This document shows, piece after piece, positions 24,614 through 34,986 of a stretch of 64,000 nucleotides of DNA. Origin of the DNA: Adiantum capillus-veneris (Eukaryota > Streptophyta > Polypodiopsida > Polypodiales > Pteridaceae); assembly GCA_014529385.2 (NCBI GenBank), contig CM043962.1:53463905-53527904 (forward strand). Reading direction: 5' to 3'. A model generated the notes under the pieces. The model worked only from the letters and a program-made list of their open reading frames with translations. It did no database searches and was not told where the DNA came from. The translations under genes and the position numbers were made by a program. Every line of letters begins with the position of its first letter. The stretch's first letter is position 1.

Positions 24614-25595
24614 TAGGGATTCGAGATGTCCTCATCTCGAGAAAAAGTGAGGATAATCCTTCTGTAAGGTAGCTTTATCTTCCCATGTTGCATCTTCTTC
24701 AGGGTAGTCCTACCATTGAACAAGGTGTTCTCTGAGGATTCTATTCCGAAGAATCTTTTCTCGGGACTCCAAAATCTTGGATGGTTGGATTTCTAAGATA
24801 CTTTGGGTAGGCATCACAATCTGTTCATCATTTAGAAGTTGATCATCATTGGGGATATAGGGATTCAATAAGCTCACATAAAATACGTCATGAACTTTAA
24901 TATGTTCTGGTAACTTCAACTTGTAAGCTTGAGTATCGATACACTTGATCACTTCATAAGGACCACAATAATGTGGGCTAAGCTTCTTGTACTTTCCAAG
25001 AGATAGGCTACTTCTCTTTGGATGAATCCGAAGAAAAACTTTGTCGCCTTCTTTGAATCTTCGCTCGGACCTCTTTCCGTTTGCATACTATTTTTGGCGA
25101 TCCTGAGCCGCTTGAATATCCCTCCAAATGGCTTTCGTTTGGCTTTCCATTTCTTCAAGCATATTCTTAGACGCTTCTACTCTTATGGTAGGATTTGAAA
25201 AATTAAGCGGAGAGATACATTCTTGTCCATATAAGGCACAAAATGGGGTCATACCAATTCTTTGGTGATAAGAAGCATTGTAGGAATACTCCACTAGAGG
25301 TAAAAATTGAATCCATCGCTTAGGTTCCCTATTGCAATAAGCTCTGAGAATATCTTCAATGACTTGTTTGACTCGCTCAGTTTGTCCATCCGATCGAGGA
25401 TGGTATGCAGTACTAAAGTTCAAGTCTGTCCTAATTGCCTTGAAGAGCAAAGTCCAAAAATTTGAAGTAAACTTCACATCCCGATCGCTTACAATTCGCT
25501 TGGGTAATCCATGAAAATCTGAAAACCTCTGTAATAAATAGTTGTGCAATATCAGAGGCGGTAAATGTTGTTTGGACTGGGATGAGATGTGCAAC
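24614..25595 (-). pseudogene. Gypsy integrase C-terminal half and chromodomain
   Basis: Minus-strand frames read: FHGLPKRIVSDRDVKFTSNF (second catalytic Asp), STAYHPRSDGQTERVKQVIE (catalytic Glu), WIQFLPLVEYSYNASYHQRI, PFCALYGQE, then after a frame change YLLESTRSLAHIIVVL-type text. After another change come YKLKLPEHIKVHDVFYVSLL and ILESREKILRNRILREHLVQ W, the chromodomain-like end of chromoviruses. Chromodomains can steer integration to particular chromatin. The frame breaks near 25090-25160 and 24950, so the protein cannot be made intact. The polypurine tract and LTR A follow immediately. Confidence 0.88.
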
Positions 25596-26504
25596 CTTTA
25601 TGAGTAGATCAACAACCACCATAAGTGAGTTGTACCCACCTTGTACTATAGGTAATCCTATGACAAATTCCATGCTTATACATTCCCACTTCATTTGTGG
25701 AATGTCCAGAGGTTGAAGTTTACCGGGAAGTTTAACTCTTTCAGCCTTAATCCTTTGGCATGTTAAGCATTGGCGAACATAGCGTAGTACATCTTCCTTC
25801 TGTCCAATCCAATAGAAGCTTTTACGTACTGCATTGAGAGTCTTTGCATAACCTGGGTGTCCTAAAGTAGGGCTATCATGGGCTTCGAACAAAATAGCCT
25901 TCTTTAAGTTAGGATCCCTCGGTACACATAACCTATCTCTGTAATAGAGACAAATTCCATCTTCTGAGAAGTGTATCATTGAAGGTATAGTCTTTGACTC
26001 TCCAGATCGAACAAGGTTAAGCTGCCTTTGATACTCTGGATCAGATGATGCAGCTTCCTTAATCCTTTTAATGATCAGGTTGTTGGGTATAGATATGAGT
26101 CCCACAAAAGGTTTCCGACTCAATGAATCTGCAACGGTGTTTTCTTTCCCAGGGTGGTAGAGAATATCAAATTCATACTCCTGTAAAAGCTCCGCCCATA
26201 GCCTTTGTCGCATATTCAAGGTTTCTTGGGTAAAGATCCACTTTAAGCTCTTATGGTCGGTTATAAGTAGAAACTTCCTTCCCAATAAATAGTGTCTCCA
26301 TAGATTAAAAGCATGAATGAGTGCCAACAGTTCGAGATCACGGGTCGGATAGTTCTTTGCATGAACCTTAAGCTTATGTGAGGTGAAAGCTATTGGTTTG
26401 CCTTCTTGAGTTAACACTCCTCCAACTGCTATTCCACTAGCATCAGTGACGACTTCAAAGGCTTGATTGAAATCTGATAGCTTTAGACATGGGGCCGTAA
26501 TCAC
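25431..26504 (-). pseudogene. Gypsy RNase H and integrase N-terminal half
   Basis: A 357-codon frame carries FEVVTDASGIAVGGVLTQEG (RNase H Asp), YPTRDLELLALIHAFNLWRH (Glu), FLLITDHKSLKWIF (Asp), and GKENTVADSLSRKP. It continues into the integrase zinc finger (EAHDSPTLGHPGYAKTLNAV with the two His, LTCQRIKAERVKLPG with the Cys pair) and the core start (WECISMEFVIGLPIVQGGYN, LIKVAHLIPVQTTF). The frame leaves the integrase near 25520 through a shift. This is the best preserved piece of the element. Confidence 0.92.
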
Positions 26505-26539
26505 ATATGGCTTAAGTTGGTCAAACCTTTCTTGATGTA

Positions 26540-27547
26540 CTAGTTCCCAATTGATCTTTCTCCTTTTCCCAAAAGGTCTGTCAGGGGTGCGGGGATCAGT
26601 ACATAATATTTTATAAAGATTCTATACCAGCCTCTCATTCCCAAGAATCCTCTAAGCTCACTTACATTAGTTGGCCGAGGCCATTCAACAATGTCTTGAA
26701 CTTTAGCGGGGTCTACTGAAATTCCTTCTTGTGAAACAATAAATCCCAAGTATTCGATCCTTGGAGAGAAGAATGAACACTTGCTCATCTTTGCGTATAG
26801 CTTATGTTGTCAAAGAATGTCTAACACCTTCCTTAGGTGAGCTTCATGTTCTTGTTCATCTTTTGAGTAGATTAGAATATCATCAAAGAAGACAAGGACA
26901 AAATTGTCTAGGTAAGGCCTGAAGATATCCTGCATCAATCCATTGAATGTAGCTGGATCATTAGTCAAACCAAATGACATTACTATAAATTCAAAATGGC
27001 CATTACGGGTGTTGAAAGATGTCTTTGGAATGTCTGATTCCTTTATTCTGTTATGAAAGTAACGAGATCTTAGATCTACCATTGAGAAGACCTTAGAACC
27101 GTGTAGCCTGTCCAACAATTCATCAATCCGGGGTATAGGGTAGTTGTTCTTAATTGTCACCTGGTTTAGTCCTCTATAATCAATGCAGAGTTGTAAAGTC
27201 CCATTTTTCTTTTTCTGAAAAAGTATCGACGCTCCCCAGCTAGATTTGCTTGGTCTAATAAATCCCTGTTCTAGAATTTGATGAAGATGCTCCTTCTGTT
27301 CAATTGCCTCAGGTAAGGCCATTTTGTAAGGTCTCTTTGACACAGGCTCACTTCCTGGGAGAATCTCTATCTCATGGTCAATTTCTTGGGTTGGAGGAAG
27401 GGAGGTAAGGTCTTCAGGAAAAATATCTGAATATTCATGAAGACAAGAGGGTTTTGTATCACTTGAATTTGGATCGACCTTATTCAACTTGACCACAAAT
27501 ACTTGTTGACCAGCTCTCATACCTTTGAGTAGATGGTTTGCCTTCAC
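26540..27547 (-). pseudogene. Gypsy reverse transcriptase of the same element
   Basis: Order in the frame 27547-26810: [55 protein letters not shown] (usual PVLFVKKKDG altered), [57 protein letters not shown] and [12 protein letters not shown], the catalytic (Y/F)xDD box, which is intact. After a stop at 26809 the frame 26788-26540 gives KCSFFSPRIEYLGFIVSQEG and the connection domain. The element is near-coding but broken at three or four points. Confidence 0.92.
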
Positions 27548-27778
27548 TAATTGAATCTTTGGGCTCCCACTTTTCCCTTACACTTTAACTTGCCTTGCTT
27601 GACTATCTCTAAAGCTCAAACTACCTTAATGGATGCTAGCATGATTCTTAGATAACCAATCCATCCCAATAATCCCATCGTACATTCCAACTAGTAGAGT
27701 TCTAAAGAAATCTGAAGTAGTGTGCCCTCCTAGTTCAAAATCAAGGATTCCCACTGAATGTCGTAGGGTGGTGTCTTC
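27548..27778 (-). pseudogene. Gypsy protease tail, truncated at 27778
   Basis: Frames contain FELGGHTTSDFFRTLLVGMYDG and IIGMDWLSKNHASI, the second half of a retropepsin (strand with ILGMDWL). Two stops lie near 27580-27630. At 27778 the element ends abruptly against the old LTR-like repeat. The gag gene, the first half of protease, the primer site and the 5' LTR are all absent. Confidence 0.78.
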
Positions 27779-28175
27779 GGTCCATGAGGTTCCATACATC
27801 ATATGACATTACCATATCAATTTAATCATGATGAAAAACAACCCCACCACTTGATCAAACATATGTCACAACTTCACGCATATGCACAAATTAACTTTTT
27901 TAAAATTTTTGGATGAGTACATGACATTCAAAAGAAAGTATTTGATGGCAAATGAATGCATCAAGATCAGATCCATAGCATAGAATAACACCTTACCACA
28001 TCATATTATCTATATGAGACTCATGCGAACAACTGTGGCCCGAAAAGAAAGCCTCTTTATGCATAATTGCCTATACGGTTTGGGTTGACTATACCTGTAT
28101 ATATGTTTATGGACAATAAACACTAGAAATAAACTCACCAAAACAACTCATAAAACATACATGAACCACTTGTCA
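27778..28175 (-). repeat. LTR-like repeat, copy 2
   Basis: Diverged copy of 21181-21585 (see there). On the minus strand it lies directly downstream of the chromodomain remnant, which supports its being the beginning of an LTR. Its distal part is cut off at the junction with the truncated gypsy. Confidence 0.55.
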
Positions 28176-28400
28176 AACCCACTCAAAATTAGAGATCTTG
28201 CATCCTCCCACACTTGAAAAATTGAAGTGTCCACCTCTTCATGACTACATATGTCATCACGTTCCCAAGTAGTATTCTCCTTAGGATAAGTTGACCGTTT
28301 GACAAGGTGTTCCTTGATGGTTCGGTTGCAAAGAGGCTTATTTCTACCTTGAAGAATAGCTTTAAGGTGTATTTCAAAAGTACAACTGGTTGAACTAGAT
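28176..28400 (-). pseudogene. Chromodomain end of an older gypsy element
   Basis: On the minus strand CTFEIHLKAILQGRNKPLCN, RTIKEHLVKRSTYPKENTTW and ERDDICSHEEV match the chromodomain-like C-terminus of gypsy polyproteins (compare the RNRILREHLVQW form at 24720). Only this tail survives. It belongs to a different, older element than the one at 24.6-27.8 kb, to judge by divergence. Confidence 0.75.
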
Positions 28401-28773
28401 AACATAGAATCTAAAAAAATGTGTTGGTTTATATTTAGTCCCGAAATCATATTTGCACAAACAACACTATTATTTGTGCACATATTATAGCTATGATAGA
28501 TTTTAACCATCAAATGTCACTTTTAGTATCTATCCTAAAACAAATAGAGTTAAGAGTATAGCTTCTAATGTTTAGAATTATACATTTGCACTATAGCTAG
28601 AAAAGTAGCCTCTAATGCGTACAAATATTTAATTATCTATTCTTAAATAAGTAGAGCTAAAAGTATAGTTTCTATTTCTTAGAGTAATTTATTTAAACTT
28701 AGCAACAGAGTTAAAGAATAACTTCTATTGTTAAGAATTATAGGTGATTCAAATCTATATAATTATTTTATTT
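28401..28773. other. AT-rich spacer with weak internal repeats
   Basis: Three or four imperfect copies of a roughly 70-bp unit containing GTAGAGCTAAAAGTATAG and TTCTAATG or TTCTATTT. There is no coding potential. Confidence 0.5.
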
Positions 28774-30062
28774 TTAATGTATAAACATTAAAAATAATAT
28801 TCTTAAAAAATCAACGATTAAGATCACCAGCCTTCCACACTTATAGTCAACCTTTGTCGAGGTAGGAGCCTCGAGAAGCATCATTTTGAATTTTTTGATG
28901 TCCATTGTATGAAATTCTTCCCATACAAACCTTTTACCCTTCCTTAGCAATTGATAAAGCGCCTCTACAACATGAGCAAAGTGCAATAACCAAACACAAT
29001 AAAATACACATGCACCCAAAAACCTCCAAACCTTAGTGATCGATGTGCATGTTTCTTTCATCTTCTCTATAGCTTCAACTTTAGTTGGACTTGTTCGTCT
29101 TCCATGTGGGCCACACAGATGTCCCACAATTAAAACCTCTTTAGCACCAAAAATTGATTTTGGCCCTGAAAGTGTCAAGTTAACTTCTTCAAGCCTAGAT
29201 AAAATGGCTTCATAGACAGCAATATGATAAGCAACAAATTGTCGGCACCTCCTCTAGTCTTTTACCTCATCTTTAAGCCCTTCTTCACATCCCTTGATCG
29301 GAATATCATCAACAAGAGGCATGGTAATCTGAGGAATAAAATCCCTTAGTAACTTATTCATGCCATTCATCACGTGTGCTACAAAGTTTGTAGCACCCCG
29401 TGGTAGAGTGCACATCCTCACCAAACCAAGAGGTGTACGCATTGTAGTAAGATCCCTCCTCTCCAAAGCAAGCTAAAACTGATCATACCCTGTGGTAGAG
29501 TGCACATCCTCACCAAACCAAGAGGTGTACGCATTGTAGTAAGATCCCTGCTCTCCAAAGCAAGCTTAAACTGATCATATCCTGAGTGAAGATCACCCAT
29601 AGAGTAGATGGATCTTCAACTTTAGCCAACTTGTCCACTATTGGACCAGTACCCACATTGTGGATTGTTACCTTATTGACTGGTCGCACATCCTGAATGA
29701 ACTTTAGGGTACCATTCTTCTTTGGAACTGTAAACCACCGATTAGAGTATGGTGCACATGATGGTTCCAAAATTCCCATCTTTATTTTCTCATTTAAAAA
29801 ATCAATGAGCTTTGGCAAGTGAGCTTTGCGTACCGAATAGGGCATAAACTCCATGGCATATGAGGAACAATAAATATAACCATAGGGGAAACAACATTTG
29901 GATCTACACATCCAATCTCACTTGTCTCAAAATCAAATGCTTTACCATGATTCCCAAGCATCTCTCCAAACCATTTCATCTTCTCTTCACTAAGCTCCAA
30001 TCTTTAGCTGCTTTAATGTCTCTTCAATGAACTTATGCCCAATGCTCTTTGGATCTTTCCTA
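28774..30062 (-). pseudogene. Gypsy reverse transcriptase, LVDD type (moss/fungus-like family)
   Basis: The minus strand reads IGHKFIEETLKQLKI and KMKWFGEMLGNHGKAFDF, KIKMGILEPSCAPYSNRWFT, VPKKNGTLKFIQDVRPVNKV, GDLHSGYDQFKLALESRDLT, TMRTPLGLVRMCTLPRGATN, PQITMPLVDDIPIKGCEEGL (catalytic xxDD as LVDD). It then passes to LTLSGPKSIFGAKEVLIVGH and the connection FLGACVFY...LLRKGKRFVWEEF. The motif order is that of a gypsy reverse transcriptase; the LVDDIPIKG form is one I associate with families of mosses, lycophytes and fungi. A 92-bp tandem duplication (29401-29584) and several shifts inactivate it. Confidence 0.85.
29401..29584. repeat. 92-bp tandem duplication inside the reverse transcriptase
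   Basis: Copies at 29401-29492 and 29493-29584 differ at only a few bases. Each begins TGGTAGAGTGCACATCCTCA. Since 92 is not a multiple of 3 it shifts the reading frame. High identity suggests the duplication is recent. Confidence 0.92.
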
Positions 30063-30400
30063 CGAAACACAAAACATGCATTAAGATAAATACAGGAGAT
30101 GTAGCCTATTGATTAAGCATAAAAAGAAACATATCTAATTTTTTGGTCTATGTCAAAGCTCTAGTACATAAAGAGTTACATGTGCTTTTTGGTAGATTTT
30201 TCCTTGCTAAAATTGTGCTATCTCCCTCTTCTCGATCGTCAACTACTTGTCCCGCCTTATGCTGTAGCTAGTTTTCTACTTACTGTGTGCTTTCTCCTTG
30301 TAGAACAAGCAGGGCTTCTTCTCAATTATAAAACTTAGTGGCCATGCAATAGCATGCTACCACACATAGGGTCTATCCACAGGAGCTCCAGGGATCTTTC
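30063..30400. other. Unrecognised spacer
   Basis: No supported feature was seen. Confidence 0.4.
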
Positions 30401-30690
30401 CATTTGCAAGGTTATGTTCATGGGAGCGGTCAGAGTGTTGGCCTTGAGCCGTTTTTTTTGGCTAAGGAAAAAGAGCCTTTGCCAAGCTCACCAAGTAAAT
30501 ATTGGAAAATTTTAGCATTGTTTAGGCCTTCCAATTGCATGGATATGTTCATGTGAGCCCGTGGAGTGCTCGCCTCAAGGCCTTTTTTTTGGCTAAGGAA
30601 ATGAGCCTTAAGCTCACCAAGTAAATATTGGCAAATTTTAGCATTGTTTAGGCCTAGTGTTAAAAGCAGGAAATCCAGGTTCGATACTTT
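30401..30690 (+). repeat. 131-bp tandem duplication with tRNA-like promoter boxes (possible SINE)
   Basis: Two copies of about 130 bp start at 30401 and 30532. Both contain ATGTTCATG(G/T)GAGC, TTTTTTTTGGCTAAGGAAA and CTCACCAAGTAAATATTGG. The second copy has GGAGTGCTCGCCTCAAGGC (A-box-like), and 115 bp downstream is GGTTCGATACTTT (B-box-like). This arrangement recalls a tRNA-derived SINE. No poly(A) tail or clear ends are visible, so the SINE call is weak; the duplication is firm. Confidence 0.45.
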
Positions 30691-30799
30691 CCTTTTCACC
30701 CTCGGAATAAATGTGTTAAGCTAAGTCTTAAGGCACAGAGACCATGTGAAATTAAGCATTAAGAAGTAAGCATATATAGAAGGAAGGGATCTGGGAAGA

Positions 30800-30802
<3 letters not shown>

Positions 30803-30846
<44 letters not shown>
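30803..30846. repeat. (AG)22 microsatellite
   Basis: A 44-bp pure AG run. Confidence 0.95.
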
Positions 30847-30850
<4 letters not shown>

Positions 30851-31450
30851 CAAAGGAGTGGAGCTTTAGGTTTGACTTTGCCTCTCTTGTCCAAAGTGGG
30901 CAACCGGCCCGGTGAAGTACATAAATGCCTTGTCAAAAACCTATCGACCAGGATATCATTGGAAAGATCTTAGAAAGTAAATTCTAAATCCCCTAACTCA
31001 TACAAATTTGGAGCAAATTTGTAGAAGTTATGGCCTCCCCACTGAAGCTAAAATGTGGGGAGAGATTCCATTTATAAGATGGAGTTGTCACATCAAAAAA
31101 TGGAATCTTCTAGAATAGAAAGTATCTAATGACATGCTATATATGAATGGATATATCTGGATGAGTACATTCTAAATCCAAAATGTCCAATACGTTTTAA
31201 TTTCATTTGTAAAAATTTGACCGTGCGTCCATTTTGGACAAGAGCTTTGAGAGTCCAAATGTGCCCTAATGTGCCTTTGAAAAAAGAACCTTAGTAGATG
31301 TAGCCTTGCATCACCTTCTTGCTCATCATGGTGTTGGTCTTGGGTGCATGCTCATCCTGTGAAAGATCCTTAGGGGCCTTCAAACGAAAGAAGGGTCTTC
31401 CCTTTCCAACCCCCTCTTTGGCCCCTAAAGCTCAATGTAACTCTAACTCT
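30847..31450. other. Unrecognised sequence
   Basis: No gene or repeat could be assigned. Confidence 0.4.
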
Positions 31451-31452
<2 letters not shown>

Positions 31453-31539
<87 letters not shown>

Positions 31540-31557
31540 CCCCCCCCCCCCCCCCCC
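31453..31557. repeat. (CT)42 followed by a run of about 21 C
   Basis: Pure CT from 31453 to about 31536 passes into a cytosine homopolymer (31537-31557) and a short CT remainder. The homopolymer length may not be reliable in an assembly. Confidence 0.95.
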
Positions 31558-31694
31558 TCTCTCTCTTTGGCTTGAAAGAAATTCATCTATGGGAATTTAA
31601 ATCACAAGGATCAGATACAATCTAGAAAAAGTAACTCCATAGCGGCAAGAAGCATTACAAATCCAAACACAGAAAGACAACGTACTCATCTGGA

Positions 31695-31940
31695 CTTGGG
31701 GGGGTCACTTAATTATTATATGACTATCACACGAGCATAGAAAAAGGGGCTATTAAATTACTATTGTTCTCACATTTTCAAATACAAAAGGATCCCATAA
31801 ATTGGAATTGGCAAAAAAGTCTACATATTGAATAGGAAAAGGGTGTATCTTATTTGTAAAAAATTCATAGATAAGGAGTTTTAGAAATAGTCCTTGAACG
31901 CACGTGATATACACAATTTATACATAGTGACCCCCCCAAG
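31695..31940. mobile_element. 246-bp inverted-repeat element (candidate MITE)
   Basis: CTTGGGGGGGTCACT at 31695-31709 is the exact reverse complement of 31926-31940. The interior is AT-rich and non-coding. Size and perfect 15-bp ends fit a miniature inverted-repeat transposable element. No convincing target-site duplication could be read, so the exact ends are uncertain. Confidence 0.5.
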
Positions 31941-33067
31941 CATTTGGAGTACAAAATCCCTAGAAAAGACACATTAATATTGAACTGCCTTTGTGAACTA
32001 GCTCTAGGACTGTGTCTGAAGCTAAACTACCTCTACAAACTAGCTCTAGGAATGTGTGCAAAGCTGCAAGCTAGCACTACAAACATGATTTTATCACTTT
32101 GAAGATTTTCATGGTGGCGCATCTTTTGATGGCATTTTTTTTACAGCTTAACACCTTTTCATGGTATCTTTTTTTTCTAAATTTTGATTTAATTTTTGAA
32201 GAGGGGACGCTAGTAGTTGGCTTAGGCATCAATCCGGTGTGGCAATGCCTACAAATTAACATGCAAGCCTCAGTTTATAGTGCCAATAGTTGCGTCTACT
32301 ATCGCACTGCAATTTGTATCTATTATACAGAGTGGTGCAATTTGTCCATCACCATCTACATAAGCTCTTCTCTCTTGTTTGCGGGAAGAAGAAGAAGAAG
32401 AACACTCTCTCTCTACTTACTTACTATCTCCTCTCTCTTTTCACGATGTACACGCTCTCAGATGGCTTTCATAGTGAAAACCTCACATAACTTTCAAAAT
32501 TTCTCTCTTGCAACAAAGCAAGAAGCCTTTTGATAGCCCCTAATCAATCATAAAGCACGGTGAGAATTTGTAAACTCCATAGCCATCATCTTTTTCTCTC
32601 TTTGTGTCGTTTTCTAAGTAGCTACCCTCTCAACAATTGCTTTCTTGTATACAACTGCATGTATGGACTTTCTGGATGTGTATGAAGTTTCTCCATACTT
32701 ATTTCATCATGTCTAGATGGTTGATTTATGCACATGATGTGTTTATGGTTGTGTATGTACATAAAAGGAATTTTTCGTTTCACATCACGTCGGCGGTAGG
32801 AACATTGTTTTGGTCATATCTCACAATCCATTATCAATCAGGCCAAACCATTTAAATCAAAATTTAAAAGCATTATTTAGAAAATTTTCTCTCTTGGGTG
32901 TCATGTGAAAATTGCACATGAGCTAAGAGTTATGGTCAAAAACAGCTTATTGCCCACTGCACAATCAAAATTTTGGGCCCTAGGCTCCTTGGAGAACTAC
33001 TATATAGATTTATCGGATGAGAAACTCACTTATCCAACTAAAAATCTTGATTAAACTTGATGATAAA
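31941..33067. other. Unrecognised sequence
   Basis: A 144-codon frame at 32099-32533 (plus) is hydrophobic with no domain and is not called. GAAGAAGAAGAA at 32387-32400 is a short trinucleotide run. Nothing else is seen. Confidence 0.4.
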
Positions 33068-34972
33068 TGTAATGTACCCAACATTTATCCATATACATCA
33101 TTTCAGATATTTTGCAAAGTAATTGAGATTCTCAATTTTGTGAGTCATCATGAGTTTATCAGAGCAATTGGATTAAAAATCGGGTTCAGAATCTATTTAT
33201 TTATGATCTTCTTTATGTGGAACAATAGGTTTATGTGGGAACCTAATCTATGTGGGGAGAAAAAGCTTAGAGATAGTATTCTTAGGAAAGAAAGAGAGGT
33301 GAGTCAAAATTATAATACTTCTTTCTTTCTCTCTCTCAAGATAGAATGGGAATTTGTAAATATAGAGCTTTTTAGAAATTGTGCGAGGTTTCCTTCCTCT
33401 ATTCTTGAAACCTCTCTGTATTCTTAGCACCCCCCTAGGGCCTATATAAAGGACCCTTCTCCTCTCACTTTGAACACATACATCTACAGAAGCGGAAGCT
33501 CTCTTGCAACGACGCGCCAGAGGAAGCCTCTCTCCCTTAACCTCTCCCCCTTAACCTATCACTCTCAAGCCATCTCCATCTCCAATCATCGACGTGCCGT
33601 TGCCCGATTTGTGAACACACACACTCTCTCTGTCTCTCTCTCTCCAACAACGCACTTTTCTTTTCTTCATTCCGAAGCTATGGCTCCGAAACATGTAACA
33701 TGAAGTTCTAAGGACGCCCATGCCGTTTCACCACCAAGGAAGATAGGAAGAAAGGTGTCTACTCTGAATGTATCTCATGCGGGGGATCAACCAAAGAAGA
33801 AGTCGAAGCCGTCCGACCTCCAGCACAGGAGTTAGCCGCACGTGCTCCAAATTTTGATAAGACAACATTATAATTATGCATAGTATTCATGTTGATCGGT
33901 AAGATGAACTTAGACCTTACCTTAAACTGACTGGAAACCTGATTGTTCAATCACATGAAACAAGCATATGTTTCATAAAGTAGTAAAAGTATTGTTTTTA
34001 TAAACTATTATTGTTTGATAAAGAAATATTGTTGATAAGTGATTATGGTTTGAGAATATGATTTTGATTGATCTTATTGAAAGAAACATTTAGAATATGA
34101 AATACTGAAAGAAAAATCTTGTTTCCAGATGGAACTTGCGGCTAGCGAGAGGAATCCGCGGTTAGCAGAAATTAAAGTTGAGGTCATCAGCTTCCTTTTT
34201 TTTTTAACCTTGCGGTTAGCAAGATGCCTTGCGGGTAGCAAGATGTCCCTTGCGGTTAGCAAAAGGGAAGTATGCACATCTCGCGGTTAGCGATTAAGAA
34301 AAACCTTTGTAAAGGCTCTGTCGGTTAGACAGAGAAAGTCTGTGGTTGGCAACAGAACCTGTATAGAAACTAAAGACTCTCTTTTTTTTGCTGATTATAG
34401 AATTGTTTTTTTTAAACTCCTGTTATGAAAGAATTGATTGATGATGTTTGAAAGGATTGTACTAAAGAACTTGTATTAGAAACTAATTAAGGAACATTGT
34501 TGTATATATTGTGGTAGTAATTGGACAACATTAAAAGAACGGGTGAGTGCGGTGTGGAAAGTGGAGACCGGCTCAGGTTGCTAGTCAAGAATGGGTGGAC
34601 TCAATTAGTCGAGTACTTTTCACTTTATCTTAGTTAGTTAGATATTTATCTCATGTCATATTTTGGATTTCAGGATGGCAGCCGTGCCTCTTAAACGCGG
34701 GGAAAAAAGGCATTGTTTTTTATCCTTAATATGTGAAAGGGGTTTTCTTCTCTTATAATGTAGGATCTAGAGACCATAGAAACTTTAACCTCATCGACCT
34801 GGCTTGTGGCGTAGGGTCTTGAAACTACGAACACATTAGGTGGAAGTCTTCTTCTCTTCCGTTGCTCATATCCTTGCTTTGCATTATCGTAGTAGGGTGT
34901 CGTCAACGGATCTAGAGGATAAAGAAGGCTATCTTCCAAGTCGCCCCGATCTTTTAGAACGGGGACCTTACA
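33068..34972 (+). mobile_element. 5' LTR of a plus-strand gypsy (LTR B)
   Basis: It begins TGTAATGTACCC and ends GGGGACCTTACA, immediately before a primer-binding site. The TATA region CCTATATAAAGGACCC is at 33442-33457, with the CTTTGAACACATACATC leader after it, and the tail from 33890 matches LTR A. It lacks the 924-bp insertion found in LTR A and so serves as the empty-site reference. Divergence from LTR A is around 10% by eye, so the two belong to different insertions of one family. Confidence 0.9.
34134..34356 (+). repeat. Array of small GGTTA hairpins in LTR B
   Basis: Stem-loop units, with stem positions: 34135-34149 (CTTGC/GCGAG, loop GGCTA), 34209-34223 (CTTGC/GCAAG, loop GGTTA), 34228-34242 (CTTGC/GCAAG, loop GGGTA), 34249-34263 (CTTGC/GCAAA), 34281-34293 (TCGC/GCGA), 34316-34334 (CTCTGTC/GACAGAG) and 34339-34356 (TCTGT/ACAGA). 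All but the last have a five-base loop related to GGTTA. The array lies in the transcribed part of the LTR, downstream of the TATA box. Confidence 0.8.
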
Positions 34973-34974
34973 GT

Positions 34975-34986
34975 TGGTATCAGAGC
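34975..34986 (+). other. Primer-binding site (initiator Met-tRNA)
   Basis: TGGTATCAGAGC, the complement of the 3' end of plant initiator tRNA-Met, begins two bases after the LTR end. It primes minus-strand cDNA synthesis and fixes the orientation of the element as plus. Confidence 0.92.

Noticed and set aside
30650-30690. Functional tRNA gene
   Set aside because: B-box-like text only; A-box distance and intervening T runs do not allow a tRNA cloverleaf.
32099-32533. 144-codon plus-strand frame
   Set aside because: No domain, low-complexity hydrophobic and Ser/Arg text, no start or splice support.
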